From positions 1 to 38,030 of the forward strand of contig ONIU01000022.1 of assembly GCA_900317935.1 (NCBI GenBank): 38,030 bases of DNA, given 5' to 3'. Below are positions 15,349 to 25,400 of this stretch, piece by piece (positions within the stretch are counted from its first letter, which is position 1; each line of letters begins with the position of its first letter). The notes beneath the pieces are model-generated. The model was given only the letters and a program-made list of their open reading frames with translations. It did not search any database and was not told the origin of the DNA. This stretch comes from an uncultured bacterium (lineage in GTDB: Bacteria > Muiribacteriota > Ozemobacteria > Ozemobacterales > Ozemobacteraceae). Made by a program: the position numbers and the translations under genes.

Positions 15349-15866
15349 AGCTGAGACTCAAAGAAGAAGGTTTGAAAGAAATTATTGAAGACCTACAGAA
15401 ACTGGGTCGAGAAGGGAAAACTGTTCAAAGGCAGGCTCTTGGTGATACAGGCAAGAGAACTGTTAAATTACTCAAAGGTGAAAGAGCAACTGGTGGTTTT
15501 GTTCCATTAGGTAAGATCTCAAATATAAAAGGTCGCAGAAAGCCATGGGGAAAAATGAAATTTGTTTCTATAAACCTCAAGCATGGAAATACTGTTATCG
15601 CCACAACAAAAGGTCTGAATAAGAAAATGGAAGAAGGCGGAACAGTCAGTATTTCACAGAAGTTTAAGAAGTTTCTGCATTTTAAGGGCATTCATTTAAG
15701 AAAAGATACTGTTAAATTAAATATTCCTGCAAGACCATTGTTTAAACGCACATGGGAAAATCATAAATATGAGATTGTGGAATATTTTAAAGAAAGACTT
15801 ATTTACAGAATCAACAGATGTTTGAGAAAGCTGGAATTCAAGAGGAGCGGTAGAAGTGGCAACTAA
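15345..15866 (+). CDS. Minor tail protein, HK97 gp10/lambda Z type
   Basis: 173 residues from ATG 15345 (ATAGGA upstream). An N-terminal helix (LKEEGLKEIIEDLQKLGREGKTVQRQALGDTGKRTVKLLKG), a basic middle, and NIPARPLFKRTWENHKYEI near the end. The RP-x-F motif near the C-terminus is typical of Z/gp10 tail-completion proteins. It sits in the FII-Z-U-V order expected of lambda-like tails. Confidence 0.78.
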   Translation: MKLRLKEEGLKEIIEDLQKLGREGKTVQRQALGDTGKRTVKLLKGERATGGFVPLGKISNIKGRRKPWGKMKFVSINLKHGNTVIATTKGLNKKMEEGGTVSISQKFKKFLHFKGIHLRKDTVKLNIPARPLFKRTWENHKYEIVEYFKERLIYRINRCLRKLEFKRSGRSGN

Positions 15867-16329
15867 GACTTTAAAAGATATATTCGACATTCTTTCGGCT
15901 GAGCTGACAACCAATGCAGCATTAGCCGACTGGTGCACCGAAAATTTCAGCACTTCTCCAGTAATACGATTTGGTGTGGATGATAACGATATTCCCCAAA
16001 GCAGCGAAAGCCTTGAAATACATCTTATTCCAGGTTCAAGAGGCAGAACCAGACAGTTTGCATACAGAAGCTACACTTTCAGTATCAATGCAATAATAAA
16101 GAAGTCTTCTGAAGATGATGAAACCGACATTGATAACGTCTATGTTCTAGAAAACCTGGAGCTTATAGATGTTTTTGTTTCATTAATCGAGGAAGCCGTA
16201 ATAACTGTTTTGAACAAGAACAGCATAATTGTCACTCCGATGGAAGGTGACGAGGATGCTGTAGGTTATCCCTATGTGGTGGCCAATCTTAAATACTTGC
16301 TAGAAGTTCCATCAAGATTACCCATTTAA
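15856..16329 (+). CDS. Tail terminator, gpU-like
   Basis: GTG 15856 lies inside the preceding gene behind GAGGAGCGGTAGAA. The 157-residue alpha/beta product (LKDIFDILSAELTTNAALADWCTENF...YVLENLELIDVFVSLIEEAV...GYPYVVANLKYLLEV) has the size and position of the protein that caps the tail tube and joins it to the head. Assigned mainly by order, with moderate pattern support. Confidence 0.7.
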   Translation: MATKTLKDIFDILSAELTTNAALADWCTENFSTSPVIRFGVDDNDIPQSSESLEIHLIPGSRGRTRQFAYRSYTFSINAIIKKSSEDDETDIDNVYVLENLELIDVFVSLIEEAVITVLNKNSIIVTPMEGDEDAVGYPYVVANLKYLLEVPSRLPI

Positions 16330-16343
16330 GAAGGAGTTAGAAA

Positions 16344-17288
16344 ATGTCTCTACTATTTTCAAGAAACCAGGTTGTTTTAGCAAAGGTCGAAACCACCGCT
16401 GGAACAGATGCAACACCTACCGGGTCAGATGCAATACTTTGCGAAGTCATAAACCCAACTGTTGAAGGCGATTCTTTAGAAAACAATGTTGTTCGTTCTT
16501 CTATAAGTGCACAGCCTACCAATTATATCAACAAGAAAGTTAAAGCTACTATTGTTGTTAGAGCTAAGGGTTCAGGTGATCCTGATACACCTCCGGAATT
16601 TGCTCCATTATTGAAATCATGTGCATTGAAAGAAAACATTGTATCAACAGAAGGCTCTGAATGTGTCGAATATACCCCTGCAAACACAGCCACAAACATG
16701 AAGACCTGCACCATTTATATTTACAAAGATGGTTTGCTTGTTAAGGCCGTTGGTTGCATGGGAAATATGAGCTTATCAGGTAGATATGGAGAATATGCAT
16801 CATTGGAATTTGAAATGGAAGGCTTGTTTGCGGGTATTGGCGACGCTCCTAATCCGACACCCACTTATGACGCAACAGAACCTGTTGAAATGAAGAGCGA
16901 AGGTTTTGCATTCGGTTCATGGAGCGATGCAGTAGCTAGAGATTTCAGCTTTGAAACAGGTAACACTCTTGTTACTCGTGGAAATATAAACTCAGCTACT
17001 GGTTTGATGCCTTACATTATTACTGAAAGAAATCCTCGATGGAGTTCTACTATTGAAGCGGTTTTAGAAACTACCAATTCCTTCTGGGCTGACTACCAGA
17101 GTAGAGATACTTTCGCTTTAGCTCTCACTCACGGTTCTACCTCCGGGAACATTGTTATGTTTGAAGCTTCAAAAGCTAATCTAGATGCTCCTGCATTCAG
17201 TGAAGAAAACTCACTTAATATGTATGGTTTAAGCGGTCAGCTGCTTGAAACTTTAGGTGAAGACAATTTCAAGCTTACTTTTAAATAA
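16344..17288 (+). CDS. Major tail tube protein, gpV-like
   Basis: 314 residues. The N-terminus (FSRNQVVLAKVETTAGTDATPTGSDAILCEVINPTVEG) and the core (FEMEGLFAGIGDAP...) are the usual form of siphophage tube proteins, which stack in hexameric rings. A strong ribosome site (AAGGAG) precedes ATG 16344. The final third (FSEENSLNMYGLSGQLLE...) may be a surface-exposed addition, as in gpV. The two hairpins after the gene are noted separately. Confidence 0.88.
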   Translation: MSLLFSRNQVVLAKVETTAGTDATPTGSDAILCEVINPTVEGDSLENNVVRSSISAQPTNYINKKVKATIVVRAKGSGDPDTPPEFAPLLKSCALKENIVSTEGSECVEYTPANTATNMKTCTIYIYKDGLLVKAVGCMGNMSLSGRYGEYASLEFEMEGLFAGIGDAPNPTPTYDATEPVEMKSEGFAFGSWSDAVARDFSFETGNTLVTRGNINSATGLMPYIITERNPRWSSTIEAVLETTNSFWADYQSRDTFALALTHGSTSGNIVMFEASKANLDAPAFSEENSLNMYGLSGQLLETLGEDNFKLTFK

Positions 17289-17301
17289 CCCTAAAAAAGA
17301 T

Positions 17302-17340
17302 GCTCCCCTAAGAAGTTGGGGGAGCTGTCACAAAAGTGAC
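17302..17340 (+). other. Twin hairpins between tube and chaperone genes
   Basis: GCTCCCC/GGGGAGC (17302-17308 and 17319-17325) and GTCAC-AAAA-GTGAC (17327-17340). Neither has a T-run, so partial termination or mRNA stabilisation is more likely than a true end; the tube protein is needed in far larger amounts than the next gene. Confidence 0.55.
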
Positions 17341-17375
17341 TGAAGGGGTCTTGATAAAAATAAAAGGAGTTAAAC

Positions 17376-17774
17376 ATGCCAAATAACGGCTGGTTCGATA
17401 TAAAAGATGATGGAATGGGTAAGATTATGCTTACTCTTAATGGCAAGAAAGTGCCTTTAAGGTTTACGGTTTCACAACAGGAAAGACTGTTGGAATTTAA
17501 CGAACAAAGAGAAAAAAGATACGCAGATGAAAACGAGAATGCTAAAAGGAATTTTCTTAAGGATCGCGCAGAAGATGATCTGGATATTTGCTATATCGCT
17601 CTCAACCCCAAAGCTGATTCTATAGACTTCGACAAAGATGAAATAAACTCTCTACTCGATATAGACCAGCAGAGATTAATTGCTTCAATATGGATGGATA
17701 GAAAGGTATTAACCCCTTCTTTTACTTCCATAGAAAAGGACCTTGAAAAGCAAGTAAAGCTGGGAAACGTATAA
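17376..17774 (+). CDS. Tail assembly chaperone, gpG-like (zero frame)
   Basis: 132 residues (MPNNGWFDIKDDGMGKIML...LEKQVKLGNV) with a strong AAAGGAG ribosome site. It occupies the slot of lambda G, before the tape measure gene. The last codons form a slippery heptamer G GGA AAC (17762-17768), closely matching lambda's G GGA AAG. It coats the tape measure protein before tube polymerisation. Confidence 0.85.
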   Translation: MPNNGWFDIKDDGMGKIMLTLNGKKVPLRFTVSQQERLLEFNEQREKRYADENENAKRNFLKDRAEDDLDICYIALNPKADSIDFDKDEINSLLDIDQQRLIASIWMDRKVLTPSFTSIEKDLEKQVKLGNV

Positions 17775-18049
17775 AGCCTGACAAGGCCAAGCAGGTCGAA
17801 GACCATAACAAACTTATAGTCAGACTTTGCAGAGCCTTTAACAGGCTTCCAGATGAAATAAGGAACTTAGAAGTAAGCGACTTCACTATGCTGATAGAAA
17901 ATACTTTTGAGATTCCCTATATTGATGAGGCTTTCTATCGTGCTTTCTGTGGCGGTAAATCTAAAAATATTGCTAAACCAGAAGCAAGCACATTAGCTGC
18001 AAGAAGGAATGTGGTTCAGAAAATACTCAAGACCAAGACTCAAAAATAG
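17376..18049 (+). CDS. gpGT-like frameshift fusion (-1 at 17762-17768)
   Basis: A -1 slip on G GGA AAC continues translation as ...GKRIKPDKAKQVEDHNK... to the TAG at 18047, adding about 95 codons. This extension has no start codon of its own and is open and well-formed (RLCRAFNRLPDEIRNLEVSDFTMLIENTF...), so it must be reached by frameshifting. The 224-residue product corresponds to lambda gpGT, whose T part contacts the tube protein. A handle-shaped RNA downstream could stimulate the slip; I see no obvious one. Confidence 0.88.
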
Positions 18050-18272
18050 CTAAAACTTTTCTGTTTATCTTATATACGATAAAAAACAGGAATAAAAAGA
18101 AATAGACTATGCCCCATACGGATAACGAAATGAAGACTAAATAAAGAAAAGGAAGCGTTTCATGTTTCATAAACAATATTATGAACAAAAGAAAAGATAT
18201 TAGTAATGAAGAAAAAAGAATAAGTGCATTTAATCTGGCTTTTTTCCCAAAGTTTCTTTCTGCAAAATCCAT
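18027..18272 (-). CDS. Polytopic membrane protein, probable moron
   Basis: 81 residues with a polar start (MDFAERNFGKKARLN), then two long hydrophobic spans (LILFSSLLISFLLFIILF and LYLVFISLSVWGIVYFFLFLFF, the latter long enough to bend), and a basic tail. It lies against the late operon, has GGGAG before ATG 18272, and a well-formed promoter (next feature), so it can be expressed in the lysogen. Small membrane morons of this kind often block superinfection; that role is inferred. Its 3' end overlaps the end of the GT frame by 23 bases. Confidence 0.7.
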   Translation of the reverse strand: MDFAERNFGKKARLNALILFSSLLISFLLFIILFMKHETLPFLYLVFISLSVWGIVYFFLFLFFIVYKINRKVLAIFESWS

Positions 18273-18292
18273 CTTTTCTACTCCCTATATTT

Positions 18293-18321
18293 ATTATAAC
18301 AAGAAAAAAATAAGGTGTAAA
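18293..18321 (-). promoter_or_regulatory. Promoter of the membrane-protein moron
   Basis: On the minus strand: TTTACA (18316-18321), 17-bp spacer, TATAAT (18293-18298). A near-consensus sigma-70 promoter, in the leader of the tape measure gene on the other strand. Confidence 0.8.
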
Positions 18322-18326
18322 TAAAA

Positions 18327-21300
18327 ATGGCAACTAATAACGCTAATATAACTATAACATCAAATAATATTCAGGCTATCCAGCAGAATACATTATTAAA
18401 ACAAAGTTTTACGAGCTTGAATAATGTAATTAATAAAAGCAAAGTTGTTATAGAAAATAGCAATGCTTCCTGGAGTGACTACGCCCAAGGCGTTTATGCT
18501 TCTGTTGAATTAATAAAAAAAGCAGGAAGAGGAATTAAAACTGCTTATGATTATTTAAGAGAAGGAACAAACTTATTAGAGGCTCAACAAAATTTTAAAA
18601 GTTATACTGAATCTATTGGTAAAAATGCAGATGAATTGGTTGCTAGATTTAGAAAAGCAACCAGGAACCAGATAACAGATATAGAACTTATGAAATCGGC
18701 AACAAAAGCATTAAGAGTTGCCGGTATTAATGATATTGAAGCAATCGAAAAGTTGTATCAGATTGCAGATGCAAAGGGTGATTTATTGGGTTTATCTCTT
18801 CAAGAAACTTTTGATAAAATAGTTAGCGCTATTTCATCTGGTAATGGTAAGGCTTTGAATGAATTAGGAATATTACCGGAAAAATTTTCGAAAGTTACTA
18901 ATTCTGCTGATCTATTAAAAAATAGAACTGCTTTATTAAATGAAGTAATAAAACAAAGCAAAGTAGATCTTGACGCGTTAAGTTCTGTTGGTGAAACATC
19001 TTCGGATAAATTCAATCAATTTGAAACTAGTGTAAGTAATTTAAATACCGAATTAAAGAAATGTCTGGCCGATGGAGCTGAGCCTATAATTGATTTTTTA
19101 AGAGATGATGGTATTCCGGTAATTAAAAGCACTATTGATTTGATAAAAACCGAGGGAGTTCCCGTTTTAAAAACTTTTACAAGTGTCTTAAAAGATTATT
19201 ATGATTGGGTAAGTAAAGGTAAATTTTCCGGAGAATTTCAAGGGAGCAAGCTCGGTGTTCAGGGTGTTATAGAACAAAAGCGCCTGGAAATCGAAGGTCT
19301 TAAAAAATGGAAATCTGAAGTTCAGAAAGATTTTGATTACCTAGATAAACAGTGGTGGTTAGGTGATTATGATAATGAAAGATTTGCTAGAGCCTATAAT
19401 GCTGGAAATAAATTCAGTGGCAAATCAGATGCCTTAGCTTCTATAAAGTCTCAACTAGATACGGTTGATAAACTTATAACCGATGCAACGAACCATCTTG
19501 AGCAATTTAAAGAGGAAGCTAGAACTTCAGTTAAAGTAGATCAATTTACTAGTTACTTAAAAGATTTAAAAAAATCTACAGTATCTGGGGTAGAATCTTT
19601 ATTTCCTCATATTTTCGGCAAAGAAACCGTAACTGAATTAAAAACAGTAAGCACCAACATTAGTAATATAGATTCTAAATTCTCTTCTATTGCAAGTAAA
19701 ATAGATACTTTAGCAAAAGATAAACTTCCCAAACTTCCAGAAACAACAAGCGAAATGTTAGATGTTTCTACAGAGGTTTTAAGTGTTGCTTCTTTAATGC
19801 CTAACTACTGGTTTAAAACAGGTGAAAATATAGATGAAGTAAATAAAAAGCTAGAAGAACAAAACAAACTATTAGCAGAAAAAGAATTCAAGAAAAGATC
19901 TGAAGAAATTGGTTATTGGAATAGCTTTATAAGAGCAGACAACAAAACTCAACAAAACAGCCTTTACAACAATTTCTTTAAACAGGCTGGTGTTGTTATG
20001 CCTTCAGATATTGATTATGTAAAAATAATAAACAATGTTTCCACTCGCCAAGACATAAACGAAACTGCGGATTATTTACAAAAGCAATTTACTGATGGTA
20101 TTTCCAACGCCATAGCTGACGGTTTTGCTTCTGCTGATTTTTCTGGTTTTGCGTCTAATTTGCAGTCAGTTATTAGCGGTGTTGTAGGCAGTGGCGTGAG
20201 TGCATCTATTTCTTCTGCTCTAACAAAAACTGCTGATAAATCTGGTGCTTTGGGTAACGGTTTATTTAAACAGGTTGTCAATGATAGTGGAAAAATATCG
20301 TTAGGTGCTCTTGGCAGCAATTTACTAACTGGTGGTTTAATAGGCACAGCAACAAACTTCTTGTTTGGTGAAGGTGGTATATTCGGTAAAACTAAGGTTG
20401 TGGGAAAAGAAAATCTTAATAAATCTGCCGAATTAAACGCCCAGGTAGACCAGGCTAAAGAGTTAGCTGAATCTATATATCTTGCAACAGGCATTTCAGA
20501 TGCAACAAGAGAACTCATAGATAATGCCGTATATAACAAAACATGGACATCTTCTCATAAATCAAAGAACATCTTTAAGAAAAAGAAGACCATAACGCTT
20601 CACGGAGCTGAACAGGCGCAAGCAAGTATTAAATATGTAGAAGATTTACAGAAACAAGCTCTTAGTGAACAAGCTTTAAATAATTATAATAACTATATGC
20701 TTGGCCGTGACAATTCAGTAGCTGCTTCATACAACAGCTATCTCGATGCTCAGAAAGCATATAATGCTTCCCAGGTTATGCTTTATTCTGATGAAGAGAA
20801 AGCTGGTTTTCAATCTCAAATCAATGTAAAACAAGCCCAGATTTCAAAATTAAATTCACAGAGGAAAAAAGGTTATTACTCGTATTACAGTAATTATTAT
20901 ATCAACAATCAGATAAACAGCTTAAATAGTGAAATATCTTCTCTACGAGAAAAACTAAACACTAGCTATAAATATGACCTTGAGACAAGAACAGAAATGC
21001 TTCAACAAATGGAAGAAGCCCATACGAATTATATTAAAGCTCAACAGGATGCAAGAACAAATCTGCTTTCTAATTTTACTAATTCTACTACATTGGCCAG
21101 TTTGGCAGGAAGTTCCTCTGGTAGTGTAATGGATATGCTTTTAGGCAACAGAGATGTAATGGGTAATTCTGATATGGTTCAGACAATGTTGCCGTTACTT
21201 GAAGAATCCTATATGAAGGATGCTGATTTGAACAAACGCCTTAATTCTTCTAATGACTCAGTTCGTGAAGCAGCTGTTAAAGAGCAGCAAAGTATCTGGG

Positions 21301-21710
21301 AACAGGCTTCAAATGTATACGAAAAGATGTATAAAGACGCAAAAGATGAAGCTTTGAATACTGATTTATCAACAGAAGAGCGGTCGGCAGCCTTTGAAAG
21401 ATGGCAGGAAAGCTTTCAAGCTTACTTAAGCATTCAGGAACAGATTGCTGACAATGTTCAGACTATTGCGGATTTAGAAGAATCAAACGCTATATCGAAG
21501 CTTTCTACCGAATTGGGCGACATGTTGAGCGTTGTTGCTGAAATTAAGAATCAGAAATCAACTAATAATACCTTAGTATTCAGACAATCAATGAATGTTG
21601 AAGAGATAATAGGCAAACTCAAAGAAATTGCTGGTGTTAAGAATCCTGAACTTGCTTCAGTTCTTGGCGAAATACTCGACGATAAAGCTAATGCTTCTAT
21701 TTGGGGGTAA
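18327..21710 (+). CDS. Tail tape measure protein
   Basis: 1127 residues, the longest helical protein in the tail block; its length fixes the tail length. Long coiled regions (about 100-300, 400-560, 800-1000) flank a Gly/Ala/Ser-rich hydrophobic centre (GFASNLQSVISGVVGSGVSASISSALTK, LGALGSNLLTGGLIGTATNFLF) likely to insert in the host membrane at injection. Tyr/Ser-rich and Gln-rich segments follow. Directly after the G/GT pair, as expected. Ribosome site AAGGTG. Confidence 0.92.
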   Translation: MATNNANITITSNNIQAIQQNTLLKQSFTSLNNVINKSKVVIENSNASWSDYAQGVYASVELIKKAGRGIKTAYDYLREGTNLLEAQQNFKSYTESIGKNADELVARFRKATRNQITDIELMKSATKALRVAGINDIEAIEKLYQIADAKGDLLGLSLQETFDKIVSAISSGNGKALNELGILPEKFSKVTNSADLLKNRTALLNEVIKQSKVDLDALSSVGETSSDKFNQFETSVSNLNTELKKCLADGAEPIIDFLRDDGIPVIKSTIDLIKTEGVPVLKTFTSVLKDYYDWVSKGKFSGEFQGSKLGVQGVIEQKRLEIEGLKKWKSEVQKDFDYLDKQWWLGDYDNERFARAYNAGNKFSGKSDALASIKSQLDTVDKLITDATNHLEQFKEEARTSVKVDQFTSYLKDLKKSTVSGVESLFPHIFGKETVTELKTVSTNISNIDSKFSSIASKIDTLAKDKLPKLPETTSEMLDVSTEVLSVASLMPNYWFKTGENIDEVNKKLEEQNKLLAEKEFKKRSEEIGYWNSFIRADNKTQQNSLYNNFFKQAGVVMPSDIDYVKIINNVSTRQDINETADYLQKQFTDGISNAIADGFASADFSGFASNLQSVISGVVGSGVSASISSALTKTADKSGALGNGLFKQVVNDSGKISLGALGSNLLTGGLIGTATNFLFGEGGIFGKTKVVGKENLNKSAELNAQVDQAKELAESIYLATGISDATRELIDNAVYNKTWTSSHKSKNIFKKKKTITLHGAEQAQASIKYVEDLQKQALSEQALNNYNNYMLGRDNSVAASYNSYLDAQKAYNASQVMLYSDEEKAGFQSQINVKQAQISKLNSQRKKGYYSYYSNYYINNQINSLNSEISSLREKLNTSYKYDLETRTEMLQQMEEAHTNYIKAQQDARTNLLSNFTNSTTLASLAGSSSGSVMDMLLGNRDVMGNSDMVQTMLPLLEESYMKDADLNKRLNSSNDSVREAAVKEQQSIWEQASNVYEKMYKDAKDEALNTDLSTEERSAAFERWQESFQAYLSIQEQIADNVQTIADLEESNAISKLSTELGDMLSVVAEIKNQKSTNNTLVFRQSMNVEEIIGKLKEIAGVKNPELASVLGEILDDKANASIWG

Positions 21711-21713
21711 ACG

Positions 21714-22448
21714 ATGCGCATATTACCAGATTACAATTTTAGAAATATAATCGGGATCACAGCAAGCAGCGTCAATACATTATTTCCTGCTGCCAATCTG
21801 AAGGAATTAGACCCAGAAGTATTGTGGAAAGCCAGCGCCTTTTCTAGCGCTGTTACACTCACAATAGATTTAGGTTCTGCTGTAAAAGTAGATAAAATAT
21901 GGCTCAATAATGCAAACTTCAAAACAGCTACAATAATGGCAAACTCTTCTAATTCTTGGTCTTCGCCAGCTGTTAGTAAAAATGTAACTTTGGCCAAAGA
22001 TGATCTTAAAATTTTGAAAGGCTTTTTTGCGTTAAGTTCTAGTTCTTACCGGTATGTAAGAGTCTCTATACCGGTTCAAACTCTAGAAAATAATGATACT
22101 GTTCCTTCCCTGGGAAATATAATAATTGGTTCTGATGTAGATTTCTCACCTGTAGCTAAGTGGGAACCAGATATAGATTGCACTTTTTATACCTTTACCA
22201 GCGATGGAGGTTCTTATTTTAAGGACCAGAAAACAAAACCAAGACATGTTTTCGGTTGTGGTTTTGAACATATAACCAAGACAGAACATAAGAATCTACC
22301 TTTAACTGGTTGGAATAATGCAATAATTTACACTGATCTGGATGACGTCTCAGATTCTTATCTTATTTATCCTCCGGCAGGAAGAAGCAGCGACGTGAAA
22401 AACCCATTAGATTGTTCTATTGAAGTAACTTTTGAGGAACTTGTATAA
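21714..22448 (+). CDS. Distal tail / tip-associated protein
   Basis: 244 residues. The first 140 fold as a discoidin-like beta sandwich by pattern (LWKASAFSSAVTLTIDLGSAVKVDKIWLNNANF...YRYVRVSIP). The rest has conserved-looking turns (TKPRHVFGCGFEHIT) and a beta C-terminus. Such proteins sit at the tape measure-hub junction and may bind saccharide. It starts three bases after the tape measure stop and overlaps the next gene by one base. Confidence 0.75.
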   Translation: MRILPDYNFRNIIGITASSVNTLFPAANLKELDPEVLWKASAFSSAVTLTIDLGSAVKVDKIWLNNANFKTATIMANSSNSWSSPAVSKNVTLAKDDLKILKGFFALSSSSYRYVRVSIPVQTLENNDTVPSLGNIIIGSDVDFSPVAKWEPDIDCTFYTFTSDGGSYFKDQKTKPRHVFGCGFEHITKTEHKNLPLTGWNNAIIYTDLDDVSDSYLIYPPAGRSSDVKNPLDCSIEVTFEELV

Positions 22449-25400
22449 TGAGAATCAAGATTACAGCCTTAAGCAATAATATCTACCAGTTTGCGGATAA
22501 AACCATTTCGGATAATTCCACTGGAACATGGAGAGGTAGAATTACTAATGCTCCAGATATTTCAAGAAGTTTCTCAGACTTAGGTTCTGTAGCTTCTACT
22601 TTATATATTCAGCTTATTAACTATGATTTGCAGATTCCTTTAACAGAAGATTTATGGAATGCTTCTATAGATGTCGAAACAGATAACGGTTATAAATGGT
22701 CAGGTAAAGTTTCAGCTTATGAAACCAATGCAGACGGAAAGATGTATATAACTGCTACAGAAACAACAGCTCCTGAATACTCAAGATACATACCAGACGA
22801 ATTTGCTAGATTGGTCAGTATTGATGAAGATGTTCATATGTCTGCTCTAAATGTGACTATTCCGACAGTAATCGGTGGTAATACAAATAATCCGATACCA
22901 GTCAAAGGCATTTTAAAGAGCAAATCTGATGCAATTTATTATCTTTGTATTGGTGAAATTCATGATATTGTCAATGTTCGCGTAGGCGACAAGACTATGA
23001 CAAGAGCAGAAGCAGCAGAGCAAGGCTATGTTTGTTATACCGGCTCTGCAAGTCAGGCAAATGAGCCTGGTATTGCTTATATTCAGATTACAGATACTTC
23101 TAAAAGATTAAACGATGACGGTAGTTATGTTGAAATTGGCGCTGAAGTTATTGGTTTGAAGCTTGGAACCCATACCGTTGAAGAATGCAGAAATGGAGCC
23201 AGATTTTTATATTGGTTGCTTAAAACCGCTGCAAGTGGTGCTTGCGGCTGGGGCCTTGGAATAAGCACAAATGATATTGATACAGCTTCTTTTGAAACAG
23301 CTATATCTTATATTAATTTAATCGGCCTAAAGCTTGACGGTGTATTATATGACAATCGCTCAGCTCAATCATGGATAGATGAAATATGCAGAGCTATTCG
23401 TGGAACATATGAAATAGGCACTGACGGTAAGAGAAGACTGACTATAGATATTGCTTCTACTTCTTCATACACATACACAAAAAATAATATAGAGCTTATA
23501 AGGTTTGGCGCTGGTTCTTTCACTGGAAGAGTTTACAACAAAGGAATTCTTGATTACTGTTACAATCCGATAACTGGTATGTTTATGCAGACTTCTCAGT
23601 ATCAGAATGCAGAAAGTATAGCGAGAATTGATGAACAACTTTTTGAAGGTGAAAGTTATTTAATAAGAGATGCAGAAACTGCTCAGAAAATACTTGAATA
23701 TACTTGCAAAAAATCTTTGGTCGAAGCCAACAAAATACTTTTCAACACTAGATTTTTGCCTGAAAATTGTAAAATTGGCACAGTTATCACGATTAACTAT
23801 CCAGAAAAAGGAATGAATAATTCCTTGTTTAAGATTACTTCCTTGCAGATCGGCGACCATATAAACAGAATTGAAGCCGTAAAATATGACGAAAATATTT
23901 ATACTTCTGGTTCTGTTTCTCCTACTGTTGCCTGGCAGAACGAACAGCCTATAGTATCGACTGTTTCGGTTACCTCTGCAAGTGGATTAACACTTAATGC
24001 TGGTTTTGATATTTTACCAGATGGAACTAGTATTGCTTCTATAACTGGAATTTTTACTATTCCTAATGGCGTTTATGTAACAGCTATGGTTGAATATGGT
24101 GAAACATCTTCTCCTAGTCAATGGTTTGCTTTAGGCCTTCTAAAAACAAATTCTTTTAAAATTTCTCCTGTCAAGGTAAATACTGTTTATACCGTTAGAG
24201 TAAGGCTTGTTACATCTACAGGACATTCTGATTATGTAACTGGTAGCATTAATACAATGGGCGACAGCGTTGCACCGGCTCCACCGAATATAACCGCATC
24301 AACTTACTTAAAGACTACGAGAATAAATGTTTCTTTAACAAATCCACCACCAGATCTTGCCGGTTTCGAAATATGGCGCTCAAATATCCAGGGTGAACAT
24401 GGCACAAAAATAGGATACATTGCGGCAACAAATGGAGCTGGAACTTTTGTTGATATAGATGTTTCTGACTATCTTGTAAATTATTACTATTCTGCTGTGT
24501 CTGTTGATGTATGGGGCAATCGCTCAGATTATTCTATTCAAGCTCTTATATATTGCGCAAAAATACAAGCTAATGAAGTAGAAGCAGACTGGGTAATCTC
24601 TAATTTGATGGAAACAGCGAGAGGTGTAGGCTTAACTGTTGACGGTGTAAAAATAGATTCTTCAGGGATAGAAGGCTGGCAAGGCGGTCACTTATTCTTT
24701 GATTTAAATACAGTTGGTGCTTCATCTATTGGCGGTTGGAATATTGACTATAACAGACTTTATAACAACAACATCGAGCTTGTTTCCGACGGTATAATCA
24801 GAACTATGGATTTTGCCAGCGGACACACAGGCTGGCAACTTAGCCAAGACGGTGATGCAGAATTCAATAATATTCATGCTCGTGGAACGATAAAAACTAC
24901 AGTTTTTGAATATGATGAAGTTTCTGTTGTGGGTGGCCAGCAAATAGTAAGACCAGGTGCTGTTATCACTAGTTATTCTGTTGATTTATATTGGCAAAAA
25001 TATGCAAATACTGTTTTAGATGATGACTATACAGTAATTAAGAGAATTGTAGATTCTTCAGATACCAGAGAATCAACTTCTTTTTCTACTTATCAGGAAT
25101 ATGTTACCTACGAAGAGAGTTTGTTTGATGCAGCTGCTTCAATTCTTGATGATAGTAGTAGCACGTATTTAGCTGATATTACGCCTCAGGACTGCATTAT
25201 TTATGTTGAATCATACAAAGGAATAAATGTTAATGATATCGTAAGAATTAAAGAAGGTATTTCTTATGATTATTGGGCCAAGGTAACATATAAAAGCTCT
25301 GATTCAACCGGTTTATTTTTAGCTTTAAAACAGCAGCATGGTTCTATTTTTGAGATGACAAAAGGTCAATCTCTTGTTGATTATGGCGTTTCTGGTTCTG

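Noticed and set aside
20072..20539. 155-codon antisense frame inside the tape measure gene
   Set aside because: Shadow of the Ala/Ser/Gly-rich region; no signals of its own.
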